Source of the DNA: an uncultured Pelagibacteraceae bacterium
Lineage (GTDB): Bacteria; Pseudomonadota; Alphaproteobacteria; Pelagibacterales; Pelagibacteraceae
DNA: 64,000 nucleotides
Direction of reading: 5' to 3'
Assembly (NCBI GenBank): GCA_902572005.1
Contig: CACGEC010000002.1
Location: 24,296-88,295, forward strand
Made by a program: the position numbers and the translations under genes. Below, piece by piece: positions 62,190 to 64,000 of this stretch (position 1 is its first letter; the number at the start of each line of letters is the position of its first letter). Under the pieces are notes generated by a model. It ran no database searches and was not told the origin of the DNA. It saw only the letters and a list, made by a program, of their open reading frames with translations.

Positions 62190-64000
62190 TTATTTTTGTT
62201 TTTGAAGAATAATATTTGAATTTAACACATCCAAAACTTTTTCTTCAATTGAGTTGGTGTCTAAATTAGCTATTTTATACATATTACTTGGTGTATCCTG
62301 ATCAATAAAAATATCTGGTAACGTCATAGATCTAAATTTTAAATTATTATCCATTAATCCTTTCTTTGTTAAAAAGTCCACCACATGAGATCCGAAGCCA
62401 CCTATAGACCCTTCTTCAATAGTAATTATTGCCTCATGAGTAGTTGCTAATTGCCAAATAAGATTTTCATCTAGGGGTTTTGCAAATCTGGCATCAACCA
62501 ATGTAATATTCACGCCTTTTTTTTTTAAATTTTCAGCTGCCAACATTGTTTCGTTTAATCTTGCTCCAAAATTTAAAATAGCTAACTTTTTACCTTCTTG
62601 AATTATTTTAGATTTTCCTATTTCTAATTTTTCGTTAATTGATGGTAAAATTGCTCCTAATCCAGTTCCTCTTGGATACCTAAAAGCACAAGGTCTATCG
62701 TTGATATCAATAGAAGTATTAATCATTTTTACCAATTCAGCTTCGTCACTTGCCGCCATTACAACAAAGTTTGGTAAAGTTGCTAAATAAGTTGTGTCAA
62801 AACTTCCAGCATGCGTTGCTCCGTCTGCACCTACTAAACCAGCTCTATCAATCGCAAATCTGACTGGTAGGCTTTGAATTGCAACATCATGAACTACTTG
62901 ATCATATGCTCTTTGTAAAAATGTTGAATATATTGCTGCGTAAGGCTTAAATCTTTCCGTAGCCAAGCCTGCTGCAAAAGTAACTGCATGTTGTTCAGCA
63001 ATTCCGACATCATAAGTTCTTTCTGGAAATTCTTTACGAAAAACATCAAGACCAGTCCCGTCTGGCATAGCTGCGGTTATAGCGACTATTTTACTATCTT
63101 TTTTTGCATGTTGAACCAAAGTGTTCGCAAAAACCTTTGTATAAGATGGAAATTTACTTATACTTTTAGCCTGTTCACCAGTTTTTACATTAAATTTAGA
63201 TACACCATGATAGTTATCTATAGCTTTCTCAGCAAAAGAATAACCTTTTCCCTTCTTTGTTTTGATGTGAATTAGAATAGGTCCCTCATGTTTAGAGTCT
63301 CTCGCATTCCTTAAAATCGGAACTAAAGAATTTAAATCATGACCATCTATTGGTCCAATATAATAAAAACCAAGTGAACTGAATAATGTTCCACCAGTAA
63401 CAGCAGATCTTAATAAATCTTCAGCTTTGCCAGCCTTGGCACTAAATCTTTTTGAAAATGCAGAAGTTATTAATTTGATAGTTTCTCTTAAACTGAAATA
63501 AATTTTACCAGAAAAAATTTTAGCTAAATATGTGCCCATTGCTCCAACAGGTCGAGCTATTGACATATCGTTATCGTTTAAAATTACAATCATTTTAGTT
63601 TTAGCAGCTCCTGCATTGTTCATTGCTTCATAAGCCATACCCGCGCTGATAGCTCCATCTCCTATGATAGCTACAACATTATCTGATTTATTTGAAAGTC
63701 TATTTGCCTCAGCAATACCTAAGGCAGAAGAAATAGATGTTGAGCTATGAGCTGCGCCAAAAGGATCATATTCACTCTCAGATCTTTTTGTAAAACCTGA
63801 AAGGCCTCCACCTTGTCTTAAAGTTCTTATTTTATCTTTTCGACCAGTTAAAATTTTATGAGGGTAACATTGATGTCCAACATCCCATACTAGTTTATCA
63901 TTTGGAGTATTAAATACATAATGCAAGGCAATACTTAACTCAACTACACCAAGACTTGCACCTAAATGTCCCCCAGTGACAGATACCGCATCAATCATCT
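62190..64000 (-). CDS. dxs: 1-deoxy-D-xylulose-5-phosphate synthase (N-terminus outside window)
   Basis: [61 protein letters not shown]. Confidence 0.97.
   Translation of the reverse strand, partial: MIDAVSVTGGHLGASLGVVELSIALHYVFNTPNDKLVWDVGHQCYPHKILTGRKDKIRTLRQGGGLSGFTKRSESEYDPFGAAHSSTSISSALGIAEANRLSNKSDNVVAIIGDGAISAGMAYEAMNNAGAAKTKMIVILNDNDMSIARPVGAMGTYLAKIFSGKIYFSLRETIKLITSAFSKRFSAKAGKAEDLLRSAVTGGTLFSSLGFYYIGPIDGHDLNSLVPILRNARDSKHEGPILIHIKTKKGKGYSFAEKAIDNYHGVSKFNVKTGEQAKSISKFPSYTKVFANTLVQHAKKDSKIVAITAAMPDGTGLDVFRKEFPERTYDVGIAEQHAVTFAAGLATERFKPYAAIYSTFLQRAYDQVVHDVAIQSLPVRFAIDRAGLVGADGATHAGSFDTTYLATLPNFVVMAASDEAELVKMINTSIDINDRPCAFRYPRGTGLGAILPSINEKLEIGKSKIIQEGKKLAILNFGARLNETMLAAENLKKKGVNITLVDARFAKPLDENLIWQLATTHEAIITIEEGSIGGFGSHVVDFLTKKGLMDNNLKFRSMTLPDIFIDQDTPSNMYKIANLDTNSIEEKVLDVLNSNIILQKQK

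Overview
The window is an AT-rich, very gene-dense bacterial chromosome segment. Gene content and style (low GC, riboswitch-headed gcvTHP, permuted tmRNA, near-absent intergenic DNA) suggest a streamlined SAR11/Pelagibacterales-like alphaproteobacterium; this is inference, with no search run. I found no mobile elements, prophage, CRISPR arrays or rRNA. Left to right it contains: the end of an NAD-type formate dehydrogenase and selO; an FAD oxidoreductase; tspO divergent from an SDR gene; a lipid-modification cluster (DUF3833, CFA-synthase-like, DUF1365, FAD amine oxidase) directly downstream of gcvT-gcvH-gcvP; a tandem glycine riboswitch; the 5-oxoprolinase genes pxpABC with a DMT permease; TerC; a branched-chain amino acid-type ABC transporter; a beta-barrel protein with an unusually long ~700 bp upstream region; DUF2805, grx, msrB and an HDAC-like gene; dadA; mreBCD-mrdAB; leuA-ilvC-ilvN-ilvB; miaA, degP-like, hflCK, mrp and thyX; a circularly permuted ssrA; a possible polysaccharide-lyase-fold secreted protein with an FkbM methyltransferase; ppdK, glyS, glyQ, an S49 peptidase, ispB, pdxH, aroC and partial dxs. 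The most interesting signals are a 12-nt perfect inverted repeat joining the glycine riboswitch to the gcvT start codon, a structured RNA candidate with alternative pairings at 27.98-28.19 kb, a 23-aa membrane sORF behind livM, operator-like dyads, and a two-cysteine C-terminal extension on MreC.
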